Notes: generated from the sequence alone by a model not told the origin. DNA of 30,582 nt from Prolixibacteraceae bacterium UBA6162 (GCA_002428215.1 DIUI01000032.1:1-30582), one strand, 5' to 3'; counted from the first letter of the stretch, positions 9,064 through 17,081 are shown. A program made the numbers and translations.

Positions 9064-10209
9064 TCAGTAGGTTGTCGAATCAAGCAATCGATTTTGATAC
9101 CACTCTTCGTATGAGATAGTAGAACCCACTACCACCACGCGAGTTTGCAACCCCGACAGACCATATACAACATCCATGTCACGATCGGCCAATGCGATAC
9201 AGCCATCGGTCCAATGGTAACCTCTGCCCCCATGCCCGTGAATTTCAATAAGATTACCGGCTCCAATGCCGGCCGGAATCAATCCGTTGGAGACATTCTT
9301 TTGATACCGGGTTAAATCTTCCGCATTTGGATAGTTCAAAAGCAATGCTTTGTAGTAGATTGTATTACCCCGTTCTTTCTTACGGGTTACATTATAGCTG
9401 CCTTCGGGTGTGGCTTTATCCCCCTGATGAAGTTTGTCGCCCAACCAATTGGACCCAAATTCTGCAGGGAATGTGTGTTTTACTTTTCCATTCTTATAGA
9501 CGAGAAGTTTACCCGAAAGTTTATCGACCACCAGTAGAGCTTTCCCGTTAGCTTTTGACCGTTCAATTTCAGACTTAACCAACATCTCCCAGGCTTCGAA
9601 ATTCTCAAAATAGTCGACTACCACCCGATCTGCAGCAGTTTCTGTCTTTCTCATCAGCATCGAAATGGTATCAAGAAGCTCAATCGCCTTTTTGAATTGC
9701 TGCCGGCTTCTGGCAATTCGTATCTCCTCGGCCATAAGTTTAATCCGCGAAAAGTCGTTTCGCAGCACCTCGCTTAAGGGCAGCGAAACATACACTTTTT
9801 CGAACCGTGCAATTCTCGATTCAACATCTCTCAACCGACTTGCCGATGTGCTATTGGCATCTTTACTGAGAATTATGGCTGAATGTCTCGCTTCTGCAGC
9901 AAGGGCCGCCGATGTATCAGCCAAACGGATTACTTCGCTGAATTTGCGTCGCAGTAGCCATTTCTGGTTTTCGATCTGCCAAACCATCATTGCCGAATCG
10001 TACATCGAAACTGCCTTAATGTATAGAGCCGGGGCATATATGTCGGCTCTAACTTCCCTCGAAGCGGCCAACGACTCTCTCGCATAGCGTATTTCATCGG
10101 TGGGAAGTTCGTCAGATCGCAAATAAATCAAGACTGCCAGGCCGATGGAAGCCAAGAGAGAGAAAACTATGATCAACAAGATCAGGTGCTTTATACGATT
10201 GGTCAACAT
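9064..10209 (-). CDS. Helical-domain L,D-transpeptidase-like enzyme, YafK-type active site
   Basis: This 381-residue protein has a membrane anchor at about 8-30, a long helical periplasmic region at about 36-220, and an L,D-transpeptidase-fold domain at about 224-363 starting LLVVDKLSGKLLVYKNG. The catalytic region reads IHGHGGRG with His324 and His326, then HWTDGCIAL with Cys337. The usual S/T-H-G-C is here T-D-G-C, which resembles the WTxGCIAL type I associate with the YafK group. In E. coli, YafK (DpaA) releases Braun lipoprotein from peptidoglycan instead of attaching it. The N-terminal helices (ARESLAASREVRADIYAPALY) resemble DUF4398-type repeats and share a motif with the neighbouring lipoprotein. 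Direction of reaction is unknown. Confidence 0.9.
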   Translation of the reverse strand: MLTNRIKHLILLIIVFSLLASIGLAVLIYLRSDELPTDEIRYARESLAASREVRADIYAPALYIKAVSMYDSAMMVWQIENQKWLLRRKFSEVIRLADTSAALAAEARHSAIILSKDANSTSASRLRDVESRIARFEKVYVSLPLSEVLRNDFSRIKLMAEEIRIARSRQQFKKAIELLDTISMLMRKTETAADRVVVDYFENFEAWEMLVKSEIERSKANGKALLVVDKLSGKLLVYKNGKVKHTFPAEFGSNWLGDKLHQGDKATPEGSYNVTRKKERGNTIYYKALLLNYPNAEDLTRYQKNVSNGLIPAGIGAGNLIEIHGHGGRGYHWTDGCIALADRDMDVVYGLSGLQTRVVVVGSTISYEEWYQNRLLDSTTY

Positions 10210-10366
10210 AAAAAAAAGAAATTGAGGCTGAAAATGTGCAAAAAATACCGGGCCCTTAAGATTGCATGAATAAATTGTACAATCGAAGCGGGAGCATTGC
10301 CCAATCAGACAATGCAGGGTTTTTCAGCAAAGCATCTCCAGCCTCAATCTAAGATTGAAATTAAGT

Positions 10367-10963
10367 TTATCTTCTACGGCCAACTTTTGCATGGACTGCT
10401 TCAAGCTCAACCTTTACTGAAGTTATCTTTTCGAATGCAGTTTTGGTCTTGTCAAGTGCCTCGAGCAGACTACCCTGTTCCATTAAAGCAGCAGCCTCCA
10501 TGGCTACAACCTCGACCGCAGCAATTTCGGCGGTTATAGCTTCAAGAGCAGCAGCACCCTCTTTACCCTTAGGAGCAGAAGACAACAACTCTTTTGAAGC
10601 AGTAATGGTATTGTTCAGGTCGGCGAGCATTGCAGTAACTTCTGCCAATACCTCGGCCTTGCGGGTTTCGGTCTGAGCAGTAACAGCCACCGATTGTTCA
10701 GAAATGCTGGCAAGTCGGGTTTTAACATCACCGAAATTACCAAACATTTTTCCCTTCTGGGCTTCAATGGCTTCGGTAACAGCGTTAAGTGAATCCTGCA
10801 AAGCTGAATATTCGGCAGCAAGATAAAGGTCTGCACCCTGAGTTCGGGCTAACTCAACTGCGGCCTTGGCAGCATCAAGTTCAGCCTGCGGAACTTTGGC
10901 ACAACTACTAAATAAAAGAGCGAATCCAACAAAAAGAATAGAAGTTAGAAATTTGTTTTTCAT
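10367..10963 (-). CDS. Alpha-helical outer-envelope lipoprotein
   Basis: This is a 198-residue lipoprotein with the lipobox LFSSC (Cys21) and a mature chain of 178 residues predicted almost wholly helical. It is very rich in alanine, glutamate and lysine, with heptad-like spacing throughout. The first mature part (AKAAVELARTQGADLYLAAEY, 32-52) resembles DUF4398-like helices and aligns without gaps with residues 43-63 of the downstream transpeptidase. The C-terminus is basic (AKVGRRR, last lysine Lys193). Two L,D-transpeptidase-fold genes follow on the same strand after 157 bases. A hairpin at 10294-10315 lies in that gap, so transcription may be partly separate. A structural or tethering role, like Braun lipoprotein, is inference only. 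Confidence 0.85.
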   Translation of the reverse strand: MKNKFLTSILFVGFALLFSSCAKVPQAELDAAKAAVELARTQGADLYLAAEYSALQDSLNAVTEAIEAQKGKMFGNFGDVKTRLASISEQSVAVTAQTETRKAEVLAEVTAMLADLNNTITASKELLSSAPKGKEGAAALEAITAEIAAVEVVAMEAAALMEQGSLLEALDKTKTAFEKITSVKVELEAVHAKVGRRR

Positions 10964-10984
10964 GGCAAATAAAAATTACATTTG
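10953..10984 (+). promoter_or_regulatory. Candidate promoter for the ECF sigma factor gene
   Basis: TTG (10953-10955), 21 bases, then TACATTTG (10977-10984) gives a full Bacteroidota-type promoter. It overlaps the start codon region of the divergent lipoprotein gene and implies a leader of about 115 bases before the sigma gene. Because it is the housekeeping pattern, it suggests basal sigma transcription. Confidence 0.5.
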
Positions 10985-11105
10985 TTTTACATCTTTGTAT
11001 CTGGTCGAAATTTACTGGCGATCAGACTGACATTAAGACGCAGCTTATTCCGGAAGTAACGGCCAAACCTAAAAAAACTTATTAAACACCTAATTTTACC
11101 ATCTT

Positions 11106-11675
11106 ATGTCGTCGCCCTCCTGGCAAAGCCTTAAAGATGAGGAAATTGTTAAACTAATCGTTTTCGAAAAGCGAAGTGATCTTTTCGAAATTCTGTATGC
11201 CCGCTACCAGCCTAAAATTCGAGACAAGGCATACAGTCTTTTAAAAGACCGCCACAAGGCAGAAGAATCTACTGTCGAAATTCTTTCACGGGTTTATGAG
11301 AAACTTAATGGATTCAAAGGCAACGCATCTTTCTCGTCGTGGGTATATTCAATTACCTACAATTACTGCATCGATTATTTGCGTATCAAAAAGAAACTGC
11401 ACTACCCCGATTGGAACAGAAACCATGTGATTGCAGAAATTCCTATTGAATCGGAAGAGGACCTTTCAGGAGTTACCTACGAAAATTTATTAAACATCCT
11501 CGATCGGATTCACCCGGAAGAGAAAGCCCTGATTCTTATGAAATATCAGGACGATTTAACGCTCAAACAAATTGCGACAACATTAAGAATCACAGAAGAC
11601 GCCGTAAAAATGCGGCTCAAAAGAGCACGTACCCGGATTGTATATATCTATAAGCAACATTTTGCTGAGATTTAG
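11106..11675 (+). CDS. ECF-type RNA polymerase sigma factor
   Basis: This 189-residue sigma-70 family protein has only regions 2 and 4. Region 2 lies at about 24-96 (LFEILYARYQPKIRDKAYSL, then FSSWVYSITYNYCIDYLR, the -10 recognition helix area). Region 4 lies at about 134-182 (HPEEKALILMKY, then LTLKQIATTLRITEDAVKMRLKRA, the helix-turn-helix for the -35 element). ECF factors redirect RNA polymerase in response to envelope or nutrient signals and usually have an anti-sigma gene next door. Here the next gene is a PepSY-like protein, and no FecR-like or zinc-finger anti-sigma gene is visible. It is divergent from the lipoprotein/transpeptidase cluster, which is a plausible target. Confidence 0.93.
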   Translation: MSSPSWQSLKDEEIVKLIVFEKRSDLFEILYARYQPKIRDKAYSLLKDRHKAEESTVEILSRVYEKLNGFKGNASFSSWVYSITYNYCIDYLRIKKKLHYPDWNRNHVIAEIPIESEEDLSGVTYENLLNILDRIHPEEKALILMKYQDDLTLKQIATTLRITEDAVKMRLKRARTRIVYIYKQHFAEI

Positions 11676-11899
11676 TTTTGGGTTACTTTTTGAATTTAAT
11701 ACGTCTGAATAGCACAGGTTTTACAAGAAATAAAACTTTTAAACCAATTAATCTGATAGTATTTGTTTATTCAGGATGATTGCCTCAGATGAAAAGTATA
11801 TAATTGAATGACCAAATGGGACTAGATGCCGATAATGATTGGTGAAGCAGCAAAACGCAGCACCTTGCAGGTAGCATCTGTTGATTTTAAGAAAAAACA

Positions 11900-12298
11900 A
11901 TGAAAAATCTTTTGCAACGAATTTTTCAATCCGGCAGGGTAAAACCACCCAAGGCTGTGATGAAAGCCTTCAATGCCCAGTTTGGTGCGTCTGTTAATGT
12001 TGAATGGCATACCAGCCCCCATGGCTATGAGGCACTTTTTTATATCCATGAACAGGAAAAGCTGGCGTTATACACAGTCGAAGGTGAACTTTTGGAAAAG
12101 AAATCGAACCTATTGCCCAATGAGGCCACACCGCAAATTAGAGAGGAGTCCGGTAGAATAGGAGAATTGATGAACCTGATTAAGATTGAGCAAGCGAACA
12201 AAGTCAGGTACGAGGTTATTGTCCGCAATGAGCTTCTCGAACGCTTCTATATGTTGCTTGAAGAAGATGGCAAGGTATTGGAAGAGCGCAAGCTTTAA
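11900..12298 (+). CDS. Small PepSY-like (BLIP-type) domain protein lacking a signal peptide
   Basis: The 132-residue protein carries one PepSY-like repeat at about 16-71. The hallmarks are PPKAVMKAFNAQFG, then VNVEWHTSPHGYEALFYI, then ALYTVEGELLEKK, matching the usual pattern of P-x-x-V-x-x-A-F, a V-x-W strand, a YEA-F strand and a Y-x-x-x-G-E-L turn. Members in Bacteroidota are normally exported. This one starts MKNLLQRIFQSGRV, too short and too polar for a signal peptide, so it is probably cytoplasmic. The second half (75-132) is helical then beta and not recognised. It sits 224 bases downstream of the ECF sigma gene, and no promoter was clear. Confidence 0.75.
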   Translation: MKNLLQRIFQSGRVKPPKAVMKAFNAQFGASVNVEWHTSPHGYEALFYIHEQEKLALYTVEGELLEKKSNLLPNEATPQIREESGRIGELMNLIKIEQANKVRYEVIVRNELLERFYMLLEEDGKVLEERKL

Positions 12299-12322
12299 AG
12301 AATTAGCCACAGAATAATAATA

Positions 12323-12355
12323 TTGACACAAAAAGGGCATTTTTCAGTACATTTA
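12323..12355 (+). promoter_or_regulatory. Weak candidate promoter for the GH42 gene
   Basis: TTG (12323-12325), 22 bases, then TACATTTA (12348-12355) is one base off the TAnnTTTG consensus and one base wide in spacing. The start codon follows 27 bases later. Confidence 0.25.
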
Positions 12356-12381
12356 GGATGCGAAAACCAAATTACTGACCT

Positions 12382-14682
12382 ATGCCTCTGAGATTGTTTA
12401 TTACCATTGCACTGGTTTTACTAACTACATTCAACAATGTGTTGCAGGCACAATCTGACAGTGCAAACAACCGATTTGGATTTTTACCCTTCTCTGTCTG
12501 GTATAGCGGAGGCAAGGCAAGAGCCCCTATGTTGTCGGAATTGACCGATGCCTCTGAAGAAGATTGGAGAAAGGATCTCCAACAAATTAAAGCTTTGGGC
12601 TTTAATACTGTGAGAACATGGGTTGAGTGGGCCAAATGTGAACCGCAGCCCGGAATTTATAATTTCGACAACCTAAATCTGTTGATGCGCCTTGCCGAAG
12701 AGGTTGGGTTGAAAGTTTTCATTCAGATTTACGTTGATTCTGCCCCCGATTGGGTAGCCAACCAGTTTCCTCATGCGCTGTTTGAAGCTCAAAGCGGCGA
12801 CAAGGTGCATCCCCAATCGGCTCCCGGAGCATGCACCGACAATCACGAGGTGGAGGAGGCCGTACTTCGCTTTTACTCAGAAACAGCCCGCGCGGCAAAC
12901 CGGTTTTCCAACCTGGCAGGATGGGATTTATGGAGCGAACCTCATATTATCAATTGGGCTTCGCTCGACTATATACCCAATGTCCAGTTCTGTTTCTGCC
13001 CCGGAACCCGGGCTCGCTTCAGGGATTGGCTTGAAAATAAATATGGAAATATAGAGGCCCTTAACCGTGCGTGGTATCGTAATTTTTCGGATTGGACACA
13101 GGTAGATCCGCCAAGATTCAGCACCATCCTCAGCTATACGGACTTTATCGACTGGAAAAGTTTTATATACGAAAAACTGGTCGAGGATATGGCTGCCCGT
13201 TACAATGCCATCAGAACTATCGATCCGAACCACCTGATTACAGCCCATGCAGTAGGAGCATCGCTTTTTCAGTCGCCACATGTAGGAGCAGGAGCTACTG
13301 ATGATTTCCTGATGGCCAGACCTCTCGATTATTATGGTGTTTCAATTTACCCTAAGCACAATCACCCCGACCGCGCCTGGACAACGACTACGCTGAGAAC
13401 GGTTATGGATTTTACGCGCAGTGCCAACAAAGAAAAAGGTGGTTGGTTTGTCGGAGAATTACAGGCAGGACTGGGTACTATTTCACTTTTGGTCAGCGAC
13501 CCGGTTACGGCCGACGACCATCGGATCTGGATCTGGTCGGCCATCGCGAAAGGGGCCAGGGGAGTCAATATCTATGCTTATTATCCTATGTCGAGCGGGT
13601 ATGAAGCAGGTGGGTATGGACTGATAAACCTTGATGGAACTCTTACCGAAAGGGCAATTGATGCCGGAAATATTGCACGAATTGTAGACCGGGAACAGGC
13701 ATTGTTGCTTAGCGCGGCTCCAACCCCGGCCAAAATTGGAATTGTATACAACCCACTCACCCAGATGGTTGGTGGCATGCAACGACGCGATTATCCGGGT
13801 GCTATGTCGGGTTCGTTAATCGGTTACTACCAGTCGTTTGCCAACCATAATATTCCGGTCGACTTTATCCATCGAGAGCATTTGGAGCAGCATGACCTGG
13901 CCCAGTATAAGCTTATTATTGTGCCCTATCCTATTATGTTCACAGAAAAGGCCGCCGATGGTATTAAAAAGTTCGTCAATGACGGAGGTTATGTTTTGGC
14001 GGAGGCCAGAATGGCCTGGAACGACGACAGGGGTTATGCCTCGGAGATTATTCCCGGAATGGGATTACATGAGCTTTTTGGGGTACGCGAGAATGAAGTT
14101 TTCATGCGAGAATCCGGTATCGAACTGCAGGTTACCAGCACCAGCCATCCGGCCATTTCAGGTTTGAAAATGGGGGAGGGAATATCGGGTGCTCTTTATC
14201 AGCAAACGTTTTCAGCTCTGCCTGACAGGGAGATCGAGGTTTTAGCCTCCGACGAAAAACATAATCCCACTATGGTTGCTGCCAGATATGGAAAAGGAGA
14301 GGTCATACTTGCAGGCAGTTATCTCGGACTGGGCAACTTTCCCGAGCCCAAGTCTAATAACGATCAATTTTTCGTAAACCTGCTTAAATGGGCAAAGATC
14401 GACCGGCCCTTTACAACATCGGCCGATGGGCGAATTGCGAACCAGATTGAAGTACGTATTTCAGATCATCCGAAGGGAAATATTCTGTTTATGATGAACC
14501 ACAGTGCCACAGAGGAGTCTATACAACTTAACGTCAACACCCTTTCAGATGGGGAATACCGTATCCGTGACATCATCAACGGCCATAAAGAAACAACCAA
14601 TGTCTCCAATAAGCTGCTAAAACTATCGGCTTTGATTCCGCCCCGGGGTGTTCAGGTATGGGAGATTGAGGCAGCTCACTGA
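12382..14682 (+). CDS. Secreted GH42-family beta-galactosidase-like glycoside hydrolase
   Basis: This 766-residue enzyme has a signal peptide ending near LQAQ (residue 24) and a TIM-barrel catalytic domain at about 35-400. The fold family is shown by TVRTWVEWAKCEPQPGIYNF (77-96) and the two catalytic glutamates: acid/base Glu186 in WDLWSEPH and nucleophile Glu359 in VGELQAG. A Rossmann-like GH42 trimerisation domain follows at about 455-665 (KIGIVYNP, then YKLIIVPYPIMFTEKA, then FVNDGGYVLAEARMAW), and a small beta C-terminal domain ends the chain. GH42 enzymes remove terminal beta-galactosyl or related residues. Export places it outside the cytoplasm, unlike many family members. No SusC/D pair or other hydrolase adjoins it. 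Its last 7 bases overlap the convergent ispD end. Confidence 0.9.
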   Translation: MPLRLFITIALVLLTTFNNVLQAQSDSANNRFGFLPFSVWYSGGKARAPMLSELTDASEEDWRKDLQQIKALGFNTVRTWVEWAKCEPQPGIYNFDNLNLLMRLAEEVGLKVFIQIYVDSAPDWVANQFPHALFEAQSGDKVHPQSAPGACTDNHEVEEAVLRFYSETARAANRFSNLAGWDLWSEPHIINWASLDYIPNVQFCFCPGTRARFRDWLENKYGNIEALNRAWYRNFSDWTQVDPPRFSTILSYTDFIDWKSFIYEKLVEDMAARYNAIRTIDPNHLITAHAVGASLFQSPHVGAGATDDFLMARPLDYYGVSIYPKHNHPDRAWTTTTLRTVMDFTRSANKEKGGWFVGELQAGLGTISLLVSDPVTADDHRIWIWSAIAKGARGVNIYAYYPMSSGYEAGGYGLINLDGTLTERAIDAGNIARIVDREQALLLSAAPTPAKIGIVYNPLTQMVGGMQRRDYPGAMSGSLIGYYQSFANHNIPVDFIHREHLEQHDLAQYKLIIVPYPIMFTEKAADGIKKFVNDGGYVLAEARMAWNDDRGYASEIIPGMGLHELFGVRENEVFMRESGIELQVTSTSHPAISGLKMGEGISGALYQQTFSALPDREIEVLASDEKHNPTMVAARYGKGEVILAGSYLGLGNFPEPKSNNDQFFVNLLKWAKIDRPFTTSADGRIANQIEVRISDHPKGNILFMMNHSATEESIQLNVNTLSDGEYRIRDIINGHKETTNVSNKLLKLSALIPPRGVQVWEIEAAH

Positions 14683-15374
14683 CCCATTGTCGTGTCTTCC
14701 CCGCGATTGAGATTGACAAGAAGGATCTCTGCCAAGCTCATATCTGTGGGCCAGGTCAACTTGATGTTCTCGCGGTTCCCTTCGGTCAGCCATATTTTTT
14801 GACCAGTGCTTTCCAATACCGAAGCATCATCGGTAAAGCGGGGCTCATAATCTTGGGTATACGCGGTTTTAATTGCATGGATGGTAAAAGTTTGGGGAGT
14901 CTGCACCAGCCAGGTTTGGCTGCGGTCGATGGAGCGGTTATTGACAGTATCGCCAAACCTTACCGACTCCGAAACAGGGATTACCGGCACCGCGTTGCCT
15001 TTATCGGCGGCCAGTGTAAAGCATCGCTCCAGAGTAGCCATCGAAACCAGAGGGCGGACAGCATCATGAATAAAAACAATTCCAGGGCCGTCAATCAATT
15101 GGAGTCCATTTTGAACCGAAAAGAAGCGTTCCCGACCACCCGTGACGGTCTTGTGTGGCAGCATGAAGGAGTGCATTTTGCAGAGGTGTGACCAGATTTC
15201 CGTCTGAGCCTCGGGGAGTACTAAAACCAAAAGCATCTCCGGATCAAACGCATGAAACCTTTCAAGGGTATGCATCAACACTGGCTTGCCAGCCAATAGG
15301 GCAAACTGTTTTGGCAACTCGCCTCCCATTCGCAATCCTGCACCGCCTGCCATGATTAGTGCGCTCCTCTTCAT
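14676..15374 (-). CDS. ispD: 2-C-methyl-D-erythritol 4-phosphate cytidylyltransferase IspD
   Basis: IspD joins CTP and methylerythritol 4-phosphate, the third step of the MEP isoprenoid route, in the cytoplasm. The 232-residue protein has the nucleotide-binding loop MAGGAGLRMGGELPKQF (8-24), VTGGRERFFSVQNGL, the HDAVRPLV metal/CTP segment near 104-111, VQTPQTF, and FTDDASVLE, all diagnostic. Length is normal for a monofunctional IspD, so it is not an IspDF fusion. Its stop codon overlaps the last bases of the convergent GH42 gene. ispG of the same pathway lies 4.4 kb away in a separate unit. Confidence 0.96.
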   Translation of the reverse strand: MKRSALIMAGGAGLRMGGELPKQFALLAGKPVLMHTLERFHAFDPEMLLVLVLPEAQTEIWSHLCKMHSFMLPHKTVTGGRERFFSVQNGLQLIDGPGIVFIHDAVRPLVSMATLERCFTLAADKGNAVPVIPVSESVRFGDTVNNRSIDRSQTWLVQTPQTFTIHAIKTAYTQDYEPRFTDDASVLESTGQKIWLTEGNRENIKLTWPTDMSLAEILLVNLNRGEDTTMGQ

Positions 15375-15405
15375 TTTTTTATACTTTTACACTACGAAAG
15401 TACAC

Positions 15406-15437
15406 CAAAATTATTTCCAAACTGAAATTCTAAGCAA
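15406..15437 (-). promoter_or_regulatory. Candidate Bacteroidota promoter for ispD
   Basis: On the minus strand TTG (15435-15437), 21 bases, then TAATTTTG (15406-15413). The expected start site is about 25 bases upstream of the ispD ATG. It lies in the divergent gap with the DUF2461 gene, for which I saw no promoter. Confidence 0.55.
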
Positions 15438-15525
15438 TTAGCAACTCTCTGTAAAGGTTAATTCAACATGTGATTGCTTAAGTGTTAACTGGAATTTCAG
15501 CAGACCCATTTAAAATAGTGCTCAG

Positions 15526-16185
15526 ATGAGAAATATTCTGACATTTCTGGCCAACCTTTCGGCCAATAACCACCGGGATTGGTTTGAAGCCAACCGTATG
15601 CGGTATGAGGAGAGCCGACAGGAGTTCCTGCAACTAACCGATCGGCTAATTGAGGAAATCAGAGGTTTTGACCCATCCCTGCCACCATTAAATGGCAAAG
15701 ATTGTCTCTTCAGAATATACCGGGATGTACGTTTCTCCCCCAATAAGGTACCCTACAAAACCCATTTTGGCAGTTATATTGCATTAGGAGGAAGGAAAAG
15801 CACCAGGGCGGGTTATTATCTGCACATCGACCCAGCAGGAAGTTTTATGGGGGGAGGAATTTACATGCCGGAAGCATCAATTTTGAGGGCTATCCGCTAT
15901 GCCATTTCAGATTACCCAAACCAATTCAGGAAGCTTACTGAAAATGATCTGTTTAAAGCAACCTATCCAATGAGAGAGGGGGAGTTGCTGAAGACAGCCC
16001 CCAAAGGATTTCCAAAGGATGCTGAATACATTGACCTTGTTCGTTACAAGTCATATGCCTTTACAGCACCGCTGGATAGCGACTTTTTAGATAGCCGCGA
16101 CCTTATTCAACAAATTTCTGAGAAATATCGAATTTTGCAGCCTGTGAATCAATTTCTCAACGAAGCCATCGATCAGTACCTCTAA
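15526..16185 (+). CDS. DUF2461 family protein
   Basis: This 219-residue cytoplasmic protein matches the DUF2461 (TIGR02453) family. Landmarks are FLANLSANNHRDWFEANRMRY near the N-terminus, LFRIYRDVRFSPNKVPYKTHFG (61-84), YYLHIDPAGSFMGGGIYMPE (97-116), and the late KGFPKDAEYIDLVRYKSY. The family is widespread in bacteria, and its biochemical role is not established as far as I know. No signal peptide is present. Its stop codon overlaps the convergent reductase stop by four bases. Confidence 0.9.
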   Translation: MRNILTFLANLSANNHRDWFEANRMRYEESRQEFLQLTDRLIEEIRGFDPSLPPLNGKDCLFRIYRDVRFSPNKVPYKTHFGSYIALGGRKSTRAGYYLHIDPAGSFMGGGIYMPEASILRAIRYAISDYPNQFRKLTENDLFKATYPMREGELLKTAPKGFPKDAEYIDLVRYKSYAFTAPLDSDFLDSRDLIQQISEKYRILQPVNQFLNEAIDQYL

Positions 16186-17081
16186 GCCTCGTTTACAATC
16201 CTCATCACCCGTTCAACGGCATCGTCCATCTGTGCGGCACTTTCCAGCCCAAGTGTAAGGCAGTCAACGTTGCCACTTTTGACAGCAAAACGAATAGATC
16301 GCTCGCGTTCGGCCTCAGTAGTATTGTCTCCATTGCCAAAAATCTTCATGCCAATTATCCCTTTTCCGTTACGTTTTGCTTTTTCAAGCAATCCCATAAC
16401 TGCCTCGGGGGTTCCATCCATATGGGTGCCAAAAGGATTAATTCGGGCAAGGATTACATCAACCCAAGGGTCTTCGACCGCCTCGGCCATTGCATCCCAG
16501 TTATGACAAGAGACCCCGATTGCCTTAACAATTCCATCCTGCTTTGCCTTATACAATCCGTCGACATAAGATTTCCGATCCTCTTTCCAGTTTCCGCTCA
16601 TTAAACAATGCATCAGAACTATGTCGAAATAGTCGCTGCCCGTCTCCTGCCTGAATCGGTCGAGCACCACAGGTACCGGTTGCACCGGATTCCAACTGGT
16701 TTCGGTTACCCACATTTTGGTTAAAATATGGGTCTGGTCACGAGGGATCTCTTTAAGGGCAGCCTTTACAAATGGATGTGAACCATAGGTGTCGGCCGAA
16801 TCGAAGAAACGAATGCCTCGATCGTGTCCGTGGCGGGCGAGTTTAACAAAGGCATCGACCCCCAGCCGGGTTTGATTGGAGGCTTTGTTTCCTCCGCGTG
16901 ATCCGGTACCCATGGCAATTCGGGGCAAAGTAATTCCGGTCTTACCCAGCGATACACGATCAACATTGGAGTTGTTGGGCAGCGTGAGGCCCATCTGAGC
17001 AAATACGGGTGCAGCTGCTGTTATCCCGGCAACACCGGCCAGACCTGCTGTAATAAACTGTCGCCTGTTGTAATTTTTCAT
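16182..17081 (-). CDS. Tat-exported aldo/keto reductase
   Basis: This 299-residue protein begins with a twin-arginine signal (NRRQFITAGLAGVAG, cleavage likely near VFAQ, residue 29), so it should be exported folded through Tat. The rest is an NAD(P)H-dependent aldo/keto reductase barrel with an apparent catalytic tetrad of Asp94 and Tyr99 (FFDSADTYG), Lys122 (LTKMW) and His158 (LMHCL). The cofactor-side segment GKGIIGMKIFGNG is also present. The ATG at 17081 is chosen over an in-frame GTG two codons upstream. Substrate is unknown. The stop overlaps that of the convergent DUF2461 gene. Confidence 0.92.
   Translation of the reverse strand: MKNYNRRQFITAGLAGVAGITAAAPVFAQMGLTLPNNSNVDRVSLGKTGITLPRIAMGTGSRGGNKASNQTRLGVDAFVKLARHGHDRGIRFFDSADTYGSHPFVKAALKEIPRDQTHILTKMWVTETSWNPVQPVPVVLDRFRQETGSDYFDIVLMHCLMSGNWKEDRKSYVDGLYKAKQDGIVKAIGVSCHNWDAMAEAVEDPWVDVILARINPFGTHMDGTPEAVMGLLEKAKRNGKGIIGMKIFGNGDNTTEAERERSIRFAVKSGNVDCLTLGLESAAQMDDAVERVMRIVNEA

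Noticed and set aside
10294..10315. Hairpin GCATTGCC/GACAATGC between lipoprotein and transpeptidase genes
   Set aside because: No T tract follows in the lipoprotein's direction, so I do not call it a terminator; it may be a processing hairpin.
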